The notes beneath the pieces are model-generated. The model was not told the DNA's origin and ran no database searches. It saw nothing but the letters and a program-made list of their open reading frames with translations. From the NCBI GenBank assembly GCA_016780775.1, contig JADHLI010000002.1, positions 124,001 through 188,000 on the forward strand: a DNA stretch of 64,000 nucleotides, read 5' to 3'. Both the position numbers and the translations under genes were made by a program. This document shows positions 19,563 to 28,587 of the stretch, one piece after another (within the stretch, counting starts at the first letter, position 1; each line of letters opens with the position of its first letter). This stretch comes from Alphaproteobacteria bacterium. GTDB lineage: Bacteria; Pseudomonadota; Alphaproteobacteria; Puniceispirillales; Puniceispirillaceae.

Positions 19563-21713
19563 ATGGACAGCGCAGATAATATTATCAAAAAAGAAAACAT
19601 CCTGAGCGAGCGCACGCAACTGCCAGCAAACTATCAGCTGACATCCGATTTTGCGCCGAATGGCGATCAGCCGACCGCGATTAAGGAGCTGTTTTCGGGC
19701 ATATCGGAGGGCGAGCGCGATCAGGTTCTGCTCGGGGTTACCGGCTCTGGCAAGACCTTTACCATCGCCCATGTCATTGAACAGACAAAACGCCCTGCCC
19801 TTATCCTTGCGCCAAATAAAACGCTGGCTGCCCAGCTTTATGGCGAGATGAAAGCGCTGTTCCCTGATAATGCGGTGGAATATTTTGTCTCTTATTATGA
19901 TTATTATCAGCCAGAGGCCTATGTGCCGCGCTCGGACCTATATATCGAGAAAGAAAGCTCCATTAACGAGCAGATTGACCGGATGCGCCATTCTGCAACG
20001 CGCGCGCTTCTGGAACGTGATGATGTAATTATCGTCGCCTCTGTTTCCTGTATTTATGGTATTGGCTCGGTTGAAACCTATTCCACTATGACGTTGCGCC
20101 TTGCCGAAGGGGATGAGATTGAACGCCAGACCTTGCTGCGTAGCCTGACCGAATTACAATATCGCCGGAATGATTTAAACTTTGTGCGCGGCACTTTTCG
20201 GGTACGCGGCGATAATGTAGAGCTGTTTCCAGCCCACCTCGAGGATAGGGCATGGCGGGTCAGCCTGTTCGGGGATGACATCGAAGAGATTTGGGAGTTT
20301 GACCCTCTGACAGGTGAGAAAACATCGAAGCTAGAGAAAATCACTGTCTTTGCGAACTCGCATTATGTAACCCCGCGCCCTACCTTGCAACAGGCGGTAA
20401 AGCTTATCGGTGCAGAATTAACCACGCGGTTAGCTGAATTTGAAGCGGCGGGAAAATTGCTGGAAGCGCAGCGCTTGCAACAGCGCACCCAGTTTGATGT
20501 AGAGATGATCGAAGCAACAGGCAGTTGTAACGGTATTGAGAATTATTCACGCTATCTATCTGGGCGCGGGGCGGGAGAACCGCCGCCAACCTTGTTTGAG
20601 TATCTGCCTGAAAATGCCCTGCTAATCGTGGATGAAAGCCACGTTACTGTGCCGCAAATCGGGGCTATGTATAAAGGGGATTTTGCGCGTAAAACCACCC
20701 TTTCAGAATATGGATTCCGCCTGCCTTCTTGCCTTGATAATCGGCCGCTAAAATTTGAGGAGTGGGAGCAGTTTCGCCCGCAAACTATCTACGTATCAGC
20801 TACGCCCGGCACGTGGGAGCTAGAGCGTACAGGCGGCGTCTTTACCGAGCAGATTGTGCGCCCAACCGGCCTGATTGACCCGGTCTGTATCGTTCGGCCT
20901 ACTGAAACACAAGTGGATGACATTATTGCTGAATGCCGCGATGCAGCAGAAAATGGCACGCGCGTTCTGGTCACCACCCTAACCAAGAAAATGGCAGAGG
21001 CCTTAACTGAATATATGCATGAAGCAGGCATCAAGGTGCGCTATGTGCACTCAGATGTGGATACGCTGGAGCGGATTGAGATTATCCGTGATTTGCGCCT
21101 GGGCGTGTTTGATGTGCTTATTGGTATTAACCTGCTGCGCGAGGGGCTGGATATCCCAGAATGTGCCTTAGTGGGGATACTGGATGCCGATAAAGAGGGC
21201 TATCTTCGCTCGCGTACCTCGCTTATCCAGACGATTGGGCGGGCGGCGCGAAATGCTGAAGGACGGGTTATTCTCTATGCAGATAGGATTACCGATTCTA
21301 TGCGCTATGCGCTGGATGAGACAGAGCGTCGACGCACCAAACAAGAAGAATGGAACGAAGCGCATGGTATCACCCCGCAGACTATCAAAAAGGATATTGC
21401 TGATATTCTGGATTCTGTCTATGAGCGCGCTGACCATGTGAATGTTAAAGCGGGAGCGGGCGAGACATTAGTAGGCAAAGATATCAAAACCATCATTGCC
21501 GAATTTGAAGGCAAGATGCGCGAGGCTGCTGCCAATCTGGAATTTGAAGAAGCAGCTAGATTGCGCGATGAGATCAAACGCCTTGAAGCAAAAGAACTGG
21601 GCTTAGATGCCCCCGGTATGCCAGCTTCTATCGCTAAAACTCATCAAACCAAAAACAAGGCAGAAATAGACGCACCTATCCAGCCGCCTTCAGGCAGACG
21701 TCCGCGCCGCTAG
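19563..21713 (+). CDS. uvrB: Excinuclease ABC subunit B (UvrB)
   Basis: UvrB is the damage-verifying helicase-like subunit of nucleotide excision repair; it receives lesions from UvrA and recruits UvrC. It has 716 residues from ATG 19563; an upstream TTG (19515) only adds unconserved sequence. Walker A is GVTGSGKTF, the damage-wedging beta-hairpin is [20 protein letters not shown], the DEAD-type box is LLIVDESHV, motif VI is QTIGRAARN, and the UVR motif that binds UvrC is near the C-terminus ([20 protein letters not shown]). uvrC lies 1.9 kb downstream on the same strand, separated by two unrelated genes. No LexA site was recognised upstream. Confidence 0.97.
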   Translation: MDSADNIIKKENILSERTQLPANYQLTSDFAPNGDQPTAIKELFSGISEGERDQVLLGVTGSGKTFTIAHVIEQTKRPALILAPNKTLAAQLYGEMKALFPDNAVEYFVSYYDYYQPEAYVPRSDLYIEKESSINEQIDRMRHSATRALLERDDVIIVASVSCIYGIGSVETYSTMTLRLAEGDEIERQTLLRSLTELQYRRNDLNFVRGTFRVRGDNVELFPAHLEDRAWRVSLFGDDIEEIWEFDPLTGEKTSKLEKITVFANSHYVTPRPTLQQAVKLIGAELTTRLAEFEAAGKLLEAQRLQQRTQFDVEMIEATGSCNGIENYSRYLSGRGAGEPPPTLFEYLPENALLIVDESHVTVPQIGAMYKGDFARKTTLSEYGFRLPSCLDNRPLKFEEWEQFRPQTIYVSATPGTWELERTGGVFTEQIVRPTGLIDPVCIVRPTETQVDDIIAECRDAAENGTRVLVTTLTKKMAEALTEYMHEAGIKVRYVHSDVDTLERIEIIRDLRLGVFDVLIGINLLREGLDIPECALVGILDADKEGYLRSRTSLIQTIGRAARNAEGRVILYADRITDSMRYALDETERRRTKQEEWNEAHGITPQTIKKDIADILDSVYERADHVNVKAGAGETLVGKDIKTIIAEFEGKMREAAANLEFEEAARLRDEIKRLEAKELGLDAPGMPASIAKTHQTKNKAEIDAPIQPPSGRRPRR

Positions 21714-21752
21714 ACGATCCCCCCCTTTTTAATGCGTATTCACTGAGGGGGT

Positions 21753-22124
21753 TTAAACCAGTGAATGTAAGCCGATAGAATTACCCTCGGTATCGCCAAT
21801 TATGGCAATAAAGCCATGCTCCCCAATATCCGTTTTCGGTACATAAACTGGCATGCCTTTAGTCTCTGCCCATTGCGTACGTTCACCACAATCTGGCACC
21901 TCAAAATAGACGAGCGTGCCTTGTGGATGGGGGCTTCGCATCTCATATTTTATAAGCGCGCCTGTAGCTCCTGATTTTTCTTCATCCATTGGGAATATCC
22001 ACATATCCATGCCTTCCATTTTGGCAGCGTCAAGCTTGGCGGCTACAAGTTCCTCATAAAATGCTTTTGCACGTTTCATATCCTCAACATAAATTTCAAA
22101 CCATACTACTGGATTATATTTCAT
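21753..22124 (-). CDS. VOC-superfamily (glyoxalase/bleomycin-resistance fold) protein
   Basis: This 123-residue single-domain vicinal-oxygen-chelate protein reads VVWFEIYVEDMKRAKAFYEE at the N-terminus, TGALIKYEM and GTLVYFEVPDCGER in the middle, and KTDIGEHGFIAIIGDTEGNSIGLHSL at the C-terminus. Similar small proteins are annotated as glyoxalase-like or PhnB-like, but the substrate cannot be named. AAGGAG precedes the ATG with ideal spacing. It sits alone on the minus strand between uvrB and the antiporter. Confidence 0.85.
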   Translation of the reverse strand: MKYNPVVWFEIYVEDMKRAKAFYEELVAAKLDAAKMEGMDMWIFPMDEEKSGATGALIKYEMRSPHPQGTLVYFEVPDCGERTQWAETKGMPVYVPKTDIGEHGFIAIIGDTEGNSIGLHSLV

Positions 22125-22241
22125 GGGATCGCTCCTTTTCCTGTGTAGTTGGGTAAAATGCGCATTGAACCTTCAGGGTAAACCCGTTAATCTTTGCCGA
22201 CAAATTTGTCCTAAGATTTACATTGAAATGAGCGGCCTTTG

Positions 22242-23189
22242 ATGCTGACTAACTTATTTATTATTTTTTGTGGGTTGGCCTTGCTCTTAGGCGGCGGCAC
22301 GCTTCTTATCCCGGGGACTATCGGGCTTGCAAAGCGCTTTAATATTCCGGCACGAATTGTTGCGTTTGTTATTGTTGCTGGGGGTACGTCTGCTCCAGAA
22401 TTACTTGTTTCTGTAAATGCGGTACTTCTAGATAGCCCCGGCATTGCGTGGGGAAATGTGCTAGGCTCAAACCTAGCTAACAGCCTGCTAGTTTTGGGGC
22501 TAGGCGCATTGGCCGCTCCCATTATAACGAGTGACAGCCTGACCAGATGGGATTTGAAATTCCTGTTTCTGATAAGTTTGGCTATTTTTGGGATATTGGC
22601 ATCTGGCCTTTATTCGGGCCTTGCTGGCATCATTATCAGCCTCATTCTTATCTTCAGTTATTTTATCTATCTTGTGCGAATGCTGCGGGTACAACCGAGC
22701 GCGCCAGAAATAGATGAACCCTCTGAAAAGCGGTCATGGAAAACAGCCCTCTTTTATACTATTGGCGGAATTGCTGCGCTTATCTTTGGCGCTGAGTTAT
22801 TTGTTAGTGGGGGGATTGCACTGGCTAGACTTTCAGGCTGGAGCGAAGCCTTTATCGGACTTACCATTATTGCTATCGGCACATCCTTGCCTGAAATTGT
22901 CTCTGTTGGAGCAAGCATTTTGCACAAGCGCGGTGATATCGCTCTGGGCAATGTGATGGGATCCAACCTATTTAACCTGCTTATCGCACTAGGCGGCGCA
23001 GGGCTATTTGGCAGTCTTGTTATCGATATAAAAATGGTGCTGTTGCCCATGATGTTGGTGCTACTTGTATCAGTGATGCTGCTTGTGTTCAGCTATCGTG
23101 AAAAATCCATTTCCTCTGGGTGGGGAATTGTTTTTATTGGATTTTATCTATGCTTCCTAGGGCTAGAAAGCATAATGAGCACTGGCTAG
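22242..23189 (+). CDS. Calcium/sodium antiporter, CaCA family (YrbG-like)
   Basis: This inner-membrane cation exchanger has 315 residues in about ten hydrophobic helices arranged as two inverted halves. The duplicated alpha-repeat signatures are visible: VAGGTSAPELLVSVNAVLLD then WGNVLGSNLANSLLVLG in the first half, and IAIGTSLPEIVSVGASILHK then LGNVMGSNLFNLLIALG in the second. These supply the ion-binding Glu/Asn/Ser residues of K+-dependent or independent Na+/Ca2+ exchangers. I use ATG 22242; the frame could also begin at the adjacent TTG (22239). Ion preference is not determinable from sequence alone. Confidence 0.92.
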   Translation: MLTNLFIIFCGLALLLGGGTLLIPGTIGLAKRFNIPARIVAFVIVAGGTSAPELLVSVNAVLLDSPGIAWGNVLGSNLANSLLVLGLGALAAPIITSDSLTRWDLKFLFLISLAIFGILASGLYSGLAGIIISLILIFSYFIYLVRMLRVQPSAPEIDEPSEKRSWKTALFYTIGGIAALIFGAELFVSGGIALARLSGWSEAFIGLTIIAIGTSLPEIVSVGASILHKRGDIALGNVMGSNLFNLLIALGGAGLFGSLVIDIKMVLLPMMLVLLVSVMLLVFSYREKSISSGWGIVFIGFYLCFLGLESIMSTG

Positions 23190-23563
23190 TTGTACACATC
23201 TGTCACAAATGGGACATATTTTGATATAAACGAAGCCTAAATTAATAAAAAAAAGCGAAATTTTCTGATTGCATTTATTCAACATATTGATTTTATTGAT
23301 TTTTATATATTTGCCTAGATTTTAGGCAGAAATGTAAAATCGACAGTATTCTGCGCCTCACAACCCTGTCTGGGAAAAATATGCACAAGGTTATCCACAG
23401 GCTGAGGGGATAAAAATGTACCGTATATCTACAGAATTTTTTCCGATTCTCTAATCCCCTAAAATGGGCTGAGGGTTTAAACTAGAAAAGAATTCAATCT
23501 ATGGCGCGCATGTGCAAATATACCCCCTTGCCCATCAGCTAGAATAATACCACATTATCAGTT
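23190..23563. other. 374-bp AT-rich intergenic region with one perfect DnaA box
   Basis: Between the antiporter and uvrC there is no credible gene. The region is A/T-rich (especially 23230-23320) and contains TTATCCACA at 23391-23399, a perfect match to the bacterial DnaA-box consensus. No cluster of further boxes was found, so an origin is not supported; the box may contribute to DnaA-dependent control of uvrC or occur by chance. Confidence 0.4.
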
Positions 23564-25477
23564 ATGACCACATCAGACACGCAAACCAACGCCCCTAGCC
23601 AGCCCTCTGTTGAGCCTGACTTTGCAACCGGGCTAGATTTCCTGAAATCGAAAATAAAGACTTTGCCGCATCAACCAGGCGTTTACCGAATGTTTGATGC
23701 AGCAGATAATTGTCTGTATGTCGGCAAAGCACGGCATCTGGCGCGGCGCGTGACCAGCTATACCCAGCCTAACCGGCTTTCGAGCAGGCTTATGCAGATG
23801 GTAGCCACAACTAGGCGGCTGGAAATCACTGTCACCAATTCCGAGGTCGAAGCACTGTTGCTGGAATCAAATTTGATTAAGCAGCATCGCCCACGCTTTA
23901 ATATTCTGCTCAAAGATGATAAGAGCTTTGCGCATATCTTAATAACGGGTGACCACCCTTTTCCGCAGATGACTAAACATCGCGGTGCACAAAAACGCAA
24001 AGGGGAATATTTTGGCCCCTTTGCATCCGCAGGCGCGGTAAACCGCACACTCTCTTCGCTGTCACGTGCCTTTTTACTGCGTAATTGCAGCGATAGCTAT
24101 TATGACGCACGCTCGCGCCCCTGCCTGCAATATCAGATTAAACGCTGCACTGCCCCTTGTGTGGGAATGGTTAGCAAAGCAGATTATGCCCAGCAGGTGG
24201 CCGCAGCCAAAAATTTCTTGTCTGGCCAGTCCCCTGCTGTCCAGCGCGATTATGCCAAAGCAATGCAAGCAGCGTCAGATACGCTAGATTTTGAAACAGC
24301 CGCTATTTGGCGGAATCGTATTCGCGCCCTAACAGCTATTCAGGCTAATCAGGATATCAATATGCATGGTCTGGGAGATGCCGATATCATCGCTCTGCAC
24401 CGCAGTGGCGGGCAGTCTTGTGTACAGATTTTCTTTATTCGCTCGGATACAAATTTCGGCAATGCGTCTTATTTTCCAAAGCATGAAACAGATGCGGATA
24501 GCAAAGATGTTTTAGCTGCCTTTATTGGCCAGTTCTATGATGAGCGGATACCGCCTAGTAAAATTCTAGTCTCAGACTTGCCAACACAGGCAGATTTACT
24601 CGTAGATGCCCTCTCGCAGACTGCTGAGCGTAAGGTTGAAATTACCACTCCACAGCGTGGCACACGCCGCCAGTTGATGGCAAATGCGATAAAGAATGCC
24701 GAAGATGCGCTTGCCCGCCAACAGGCAGATTCAGCCTCGCAAACACGCCTTCTAGGCGAGCTAGCCGAAACCTTTGGCCTTGATGCGCCGCCAGAGCGTA
24801 TCGAAATATATGATAACTCACATATCCAAGGTGCGCATGCTATTGGTGCGATGGTTGTTGCTGGGCGTGAGGGGTTTATCAAATCTGCCTACCGGAAATT
24901 TAATATGAAATCCGAAGGCCCACACGCAGCCACAAGCGGTGATGATTTTGCAATGATGCGACAAATGATATATCGCCGGTTTGAGCGTGCGCTCAAAGAA
25001 GACCCTGAGCGTCAGCTAACCAGCTGGCCAGATCTGTTGCTCATTGATGGTGGCAAAGGCCAGTTAAGTGCGGTGCATGAAGTGATGGATGAGCTAGATT
25101 TGGATGATATTGCGGTAGTAGCAATTTCCAAAGGGCCAGATAGAAATGCTGGCAAGGAGCAGTTCCATATCCGCGGCCAGAATAGTTTTACCCTGCCTAT
25201 GGACAGCCCTTCAATGCATTTTCTGCAACGGCTTCGGGACGAATCACACCGTTTTGCTATTGGCACACACCGCGCAAAACGCACTAAACAGGCGCTAACC
25301 TCCCCGCTGGATAATGTGCCGGGCATTGGTGCAAAGCGGAAAAAAGCTTTGCTTACACATTTTGGCTCTGCACGTGCGGTATCACGCGCTGGTGTGCGCG
25401 ATCTGGCTGCGGTAGAGGGAATTTCAGAAGCGATTGCTACCCGTATTTATGACTGGTTTCATCAAGCTGGTGCGTGA
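23564..25477 (+). CDS. uvrC: Excinuclease ABC subunit C (UvrC)
   Basis: UvrC makes both incisions flanking the lesion in nucleotide excision repair. The 637 residues carry an N-terminal GIY-YIG nuclease domain (HQPGVYRMFDAADNCLYVGK, ARRVTSYT), a UVR domain that binds UvrB (YAKAMQAASDTLDFETAAIWRNRIRAL), the RNase-H-like C-terminal nuclease (RIEIYDNSHIQG, LLIDGGKGQLSAV, SKGPDRNAGKEQ), and tandem helix-hairpin-helix motifs (DNVPGIGAKRKKALLTHFGS, VEGISEAIATRIYDWF). The ATG lacks a strong ribosome-binding site. An N-terminal extension of about 25 residues precedes the GIY-YIG domain. It is followed at 211 bp by pgsA. Confidence 0.97.
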   Translation: MTTSDTQTNAPSQPSVEPDFATGLDFLKSKIKTLPHQPGVYRMFDAADNCLYVGKARHLARRVTSYTQPNRLSSRLMQMVATTRRLEITVTNSEVEALLLESNLIKQHRPRFNILLKDDKSFAHILITGDHPFPQMTKHRGAQKRKGEYFGPFASAGAVNRTLSSLSRAFLLRNCSDSYYDARSRPCLQYQIKRCTAPCVGMVSKADYAQQVAAAKNFLSGQSPAVQRDYAKAMQAASDTLDFETAAIWRNRIRALTAIQANQDINMHGLGDADIIALHRSGGQSCVQIFFIRSDTNFGNASYFPKHETDADSKDVLAAFIGQFYDERIPPSKILVSDLPTQADLLVDALSQTAERKVEITTPQRGTRRQLMANAIKNAEDALARQQADSASQTRLLGELAETFGLDAPPERIEIYDNSHIQGAHAIGAMVVAGREGFIKSAYRKFNMKSEGPHAATSGDDFAMMRQMIYRRFERALKEDPERQLTSWPDLLLIDGGKGQLSAVHEVMDELDLDDIAVVAISKGPDRNAGKEQFHIRGQNSFTLPMDSPSMHFLQRLRDESHRFAIGTHRAKRTKQALTSPLDNVPGIGAKRKKALLTHFGSARAVSRAGVRDLAAVEGISEAIATRIYDWFHQAGA

Positions 25478-25688
25478 ACATCTCTTGCCGCATTCAGATA
25501 AGATTTTTAGACGTAAAAAACCTATTTTCGGTCGCTAATTTTTGGTTTTCTGCTCATTTGTTGGTTTGGATACTGGACGCCAATGCTTAGCCTGATTAAA
25601 ACAGACCTAAGAGGCGGCCAACTAAAGCGGCAGAAATGTATAATTTATCAAACGCAAGTATTAACAACAAAGAGATGAGCGCTTAGGG

Positions 25689-26246
25689 ATGCTAAAAAAC
25701 CTGCCCAATGTCATCACCTTCATTCGCATTGTTCTGGCCCCTGTCATCGCCTTTATTCTGTGGCAGCCGCAAAGCGCCTATCTTGGTGCGCTTGGCCTTG
25801 CTCTATTTTGTTTTGCCGGATTTAGTGACTGGCTGGATGGTTGGCTAGCAAGGCGGCTAAATACCGTCTCATCGGTTGGCCGGATGTTGGACCCCATCGC
25901 TGATAAGTTGTTGATCGCTGCCTGCCTGTTGGCCTTTGCAGCCCAGCGCGGTGCAGACCTATTGTTCCTAGCACCGGCTCTGGTCATCATTTTCCGCGAA
26001 TTTCTAGTATCAGGGTTGCGCGAATATCTAGCAGGCACAAAAGTAAGTGTGCCGGTATCGCTGGCCGCGAAATGGAAAACCGCTATCCAGATGACCGCCA
26101 TAGGCTGTTTGATAGCTATTCCTGCGTTCCCAGAATTTAGCTGGCTCAATAATGTTGGCCTTATTTTATTATGGATTTCAGCTGCACTTACAGTGCAAAC
26201 CGGCATTGCTTATTTTCAGGCCAGCGCTTCACATTTCAAATCTTAA
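25689..26246 (+). CDS. pgsA: CDP-diacylglycerol--glycerol-3-phosphate 3-phosphatidyltransferase PgsA
   Basis: PgsA commits CDP-diacylglycerol to phosphatidylglycerol and cardiolipin synthesis at the inner membrane. The 185-residue protein has the CDP-alcohol phosphotransferase signature SDWLDGWLARRLNTVSSVGR, MLDPIADK (D-G-x2-A-R-x8-G-x3-D-x3-D) and several transmembrane helices. It begins MLKNLPNVITFIRIVLAPVI, a family hallmark, fixing the start. uvrC-pgsA adjacency is widespread in proteobacteria. It converges on ilvE with only nine bases between stops. Confidence 0.95.
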   Translation: MLKNLPNVITFIRIVLAPVIAFILWQPQSAYLGALGLALFCFAGFSDWLDGWLARRLNTVSSVGRMLDPIADKLLIAACLLAFAAQRGADLLFLAPALVIIFREFLVSGLREYLAGTKVSVPVSLAAKWKTAIQMTAIGCLIAIPAFPEFSWLNNVGLILLWISAALTVQTGIAYFQASASHFKS

Positions 26247-26255
26247 AATATCTGC

Positions 26256-27134
26256 TTAACGGCCATTCACCAAATCGGCATAGCTTTGCACGAAATCACG
26301 TGTCAGCGCATCAGGCTTAAAGTGGTAATCACCAATTTGCGAAACTGGGGTTACTTCGGCAGCCGTACCTGTCAGGAAACACTCTTTTACCTTTGCCAAC
26401 TCTTCGGGCTCCATATGGCGCTCAACCACTTCCACGCCTTTTTCTGCAGCCATTTCAATAATAGTCTGGCGGGTAATCCCGTTTAGGAAACAATCTGCGA
26501 GGGGGGTATGTAATTTACCATCTTCCATTAGGAAAAAGACATTCGCGCCAGTAGCCTCAGCGATATAGCCGCGATAATCCAGCATGAGAGAATCCTGAAA
26601 GCCATTTTTTTCTGCATTATGCTTTGACAAGGTGCAAATCGTATAAAGCCCCGCTGCTTTTGCATGAACGGGTGCTGATTCAGGAGATGGTCTGCGCCAG
26701 CTAGAAATATCCAGCGTAATGCCCTTCATCTTTGTTTCAGGGTCAAAATAGCTTGGCCATTGCCAAGCAGCAATTGCAAGATGGATGGTCGTTTGCTGGG
26801 CTGAAATAGCCATCATTTCAGCACCGCGCCAGCAAAATGCGCGTACATAGCCATCAATGATTTCATTCGCTTTTAAAACCTCATCCTTTAGCTTATCCAT
26901 CTCGGCATCACTGACTGGCAAATCAAAATCCAGATATTGGCAGGAGGCGCGTAAGCGTTCAGTATGCGCACGCGATTTAAAAATTTTACCCCCATAGGCT
27001 CGCTCACCTTCAAAAACCTGGGATGCATAATGCAAAGCATGCGTTAGCGTATGGGTTTTGGCATCACGCCATGAGATCATCTCTCCATCCATCCAGATAA
27101 AGCCGTCTCGATCATCAAACGGAATTAGGCTCAT
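26256..27134 (-). CDS. ilvE: Branched-chain amino acid aminotransferase IlvE
   Basis: This class IV (fold type IV) PLP enzyme catalyses the last step of Val, Ile and Leu synthesis or the first of their breakdown. The 292 residues begin IPFDDRDGFIWMDGEMISWR. The region with the PLP lysine is HAKAAGLYTICTLSKHNAEK, followed by the cofactor-binding IAEATGANVFFLMEDGKLHT, and the C-terminal LTGTAAEVTPVSQIGD is typical of IlvE. GGGGAGAG lies upstream of ATG 27134. It diverges from the petP/petR-type regulators, a conserved alphaproteobacterial arrangement. Confidence 0.95.
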   Translation of the reverse strand: MSLIPFDDRDGFIWMDGEMISWRDAKTHTLTHALHYASQVFEGERAYGGKIFKSRAHTERLRASCQYLDFDLPVSDAEMDKLKDEVLKANEIIDGYVRAFCWRGAEMMAISAQQTTIHLAIAAWQWPSYFDPETKMKGITLDISSWRRPSPESAPVHAKAAGLYTICTLSKHNAEKNGFQDSLMLDYRGYIAEATGANVFFLMEDGKLHTPLADCFLNGITRQTIIEMAAEKGVEVVERHMEPEELAKVKECFLTGTAAEVTPVSQIGDYHFKPDALTRDFVQSYADLVNGR

Positions 27135-27289
27135 AGCGCTCTCCCCAAGGGTTTTATTATTCGTTTTTGTCAGCAGCCATGTTAAGAAAGTCTGCCGAAA
27201 ATTGTTTCAATCTGTCGAAAACCACCCAAATTGAATAATTTTCATCAAAATTCTTTATTTTTTTAGCAGTATCATTATTATTGGTCAAC

Positions 27290-27811
27290 ATGGCTGACAT
27301 AAATCAAATGAATAAAACGTCACCGCGCGCCCAAAAGAGCCTGTATTTGCGAAAACAGGATTTGCGCCGTGGTATTGAATTAATGTTTTTTGCCTATCGT
27401 GACTTTACGGGGGAGGCTGATGATATTCTCTCGCGTCTTGGGCTGGGGCGGGCACATCACCGGGTTATTTATTTTGTTGGCCGCCAGCCTAATATGACAG
27501 TCAGCGACCTATTATCGATTCTAAAAATTACCAAGCAGAGCTTATCACGGGTACTCTCGCATCTCGTTGCAGAGGGCTATATTCATCAAGAACAAGGCGC
27601 ACGTGACAAACGCCAACGCCTGTTATCCTTGACCGATAAAGGTCTTGTGCTTGAAGAGAAATTAACAGACGTTCAATGTAAACGCTTTGCCAGCGCCTTT
27701 AGTGCATGTGGCGGCGATGCGGTAGCTGGCTTTCAGGATGTTTTGGCAAATTTGATTAATGAGGATGAACGCGCCGATTTGCGTAAACGTTATCCGGATT
27801 TATTTGAATAA
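27290..27811 (+). CDS. petP: MarR-family regulator, PetP-type
   Basis: This 173-residue winged helix-turn-helix protein reads RGIELMFFAYRDFTGEADDI, LGRAHHRVIYFVGRQPNMTV, then DLLSILKITKQSLSRVLSHL and QGARDKRQRLLSLTDKG (wing). It directly precedes an OmpR-type regulator and overlaps it by one base (TAATG). The MarR-OmpR pairing next to ilvE matches PetP/PetR, described in Rhodobacter capsulatus upstream of the cytochrome bc1 genes. Here petABC is 13 kb away. The name is assigned by context and family, not proven. ATG 27290 is preferred to the TTG at 27281. Confidence 0.85.
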   Translation: MADINQMNKTSPRAQKSLYLRKQDLRRGIELMFFAYRDFTGEADDILSRLGLGRAHHRVIYFVGRQPNMTVSDLLSILKITKQSLSRVLSHLVAEGYIHQEQGARDKRQRLLSLTDKGLVLEEKLTDVQCKRFASAFSACGGDAVAGFQDVLANLINEDERADLRKRYPDLFE

Positions 27812-28491
27812 TGACACAGACAGCTCCCCATATTCTGGTGATCGATGATGATGAGCGTCTTCGCGAGTTGCTGAGCCGTTTTCTGCAAGAAAGCGGCTTT
27901 TTGGTTAGTGGTGCAGAAAGTGCCGCACAAGCCCGAAATATTATGAAAAATATGCAATTTGATCTGCTGGTTATTGATGTAATGATGCCAGGTGAGACAG
28001 GCATAGAGCTGCTTGCTGATATCCGCAAAGCTTCCAGCATTCCAGCCTTATTTCTGACGGCTATGAATGAGACCGAAAACCGTATAGATGGGCTGGAGGT
28101 TGGGGCAGATGATTATATCGCCAAGCCGTTTGAGCCGCGAGAGTTGATTTTGCGCATCCAACGCATTCTGGACAGGCAAAACATACAAGGGGCTGCGGGT
28201 GTGGTGAAATTTGGCACGTTCAGCTTTGACTGCGAAAGCCGCGTGTTAAGCGAGGCTGGCCAGCGCATCCACATCACTACAGCAGAGCAAGATTTATTGA
28301 CCTGTTTTGCAAGCGCCCCTAATCAAGTGCTTTCGCGCGAAGATATCTCAGACCAGTTAAAGGGGCGTATGAAAGGCCGGTCGATTGATGTTGCGGTTGC
28401 CCGGTTGCGCACCAAACTAGAAGCAGACCCACGTTTTCCAGTTTACCTGCAGACAACCAGAGGCAAGGGCTGGTTGCTGCGAACAAATTAA
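27811..28491 (+). CDS. petR: OmpR-family response regulator, PetR-type
   Basis: This 226-residue response regulator has a receiver domain with the acidic pocket IDDDERLREL, phospho-acceptor D56 in LLVIDVMMPGETG, the switch Thr in LFLTAM, and K105 in YIAKPFEPRELILRI. The C-terminal winged helix DNA-binding domain includes LTTAEQDLL-like HITTAEQDLLTCFASAPNQV and RSIDVAVARLRTKLEADPRF. Its start overlaps the MarR gene stop, so the two are translationally coupled, and a histidine kinase follows 96 bp later on the same strand. Target genes are unknown; PetR's described role is needed for bc1 expression in R. capsulatus. Confidence 0.9.
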   Translation: MTQTAPHILVIDDDERLRELLSRFLQESGFLVSGAESAAQARNIMKNMQFDLLVIDVMMPGETGIELLADIRKASSIPALFLTAMNETENRIDGLEVGADDYIAKPFEPRELILRIQRILDRQNIQGAAGVVKFGTFSFDCESRVLSEAGQRIHITTAEQDLLTCFASAPNQVLSREDISDQLKGRMKGRSIDVAVARLRTKLEADPRFPVYLQTTRGKGWLLRTN

Positions 28492-28587
28492 AGATGATAA
28501 ATTAAACAACAAATAAGGCTTTTGCCTGCAAGTCACCATATTGCTATGCTATAGATAGCTATAAATCAGCAGGACATCTAGACCAAC

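Noticed and set aside
23190-23563. Chromosome replication origin
   Set aside because: Only one perfect DnaA box, no box cluster, and no typical origin neighbours (dnaA, dnaN, parAB, hemE) in the window.
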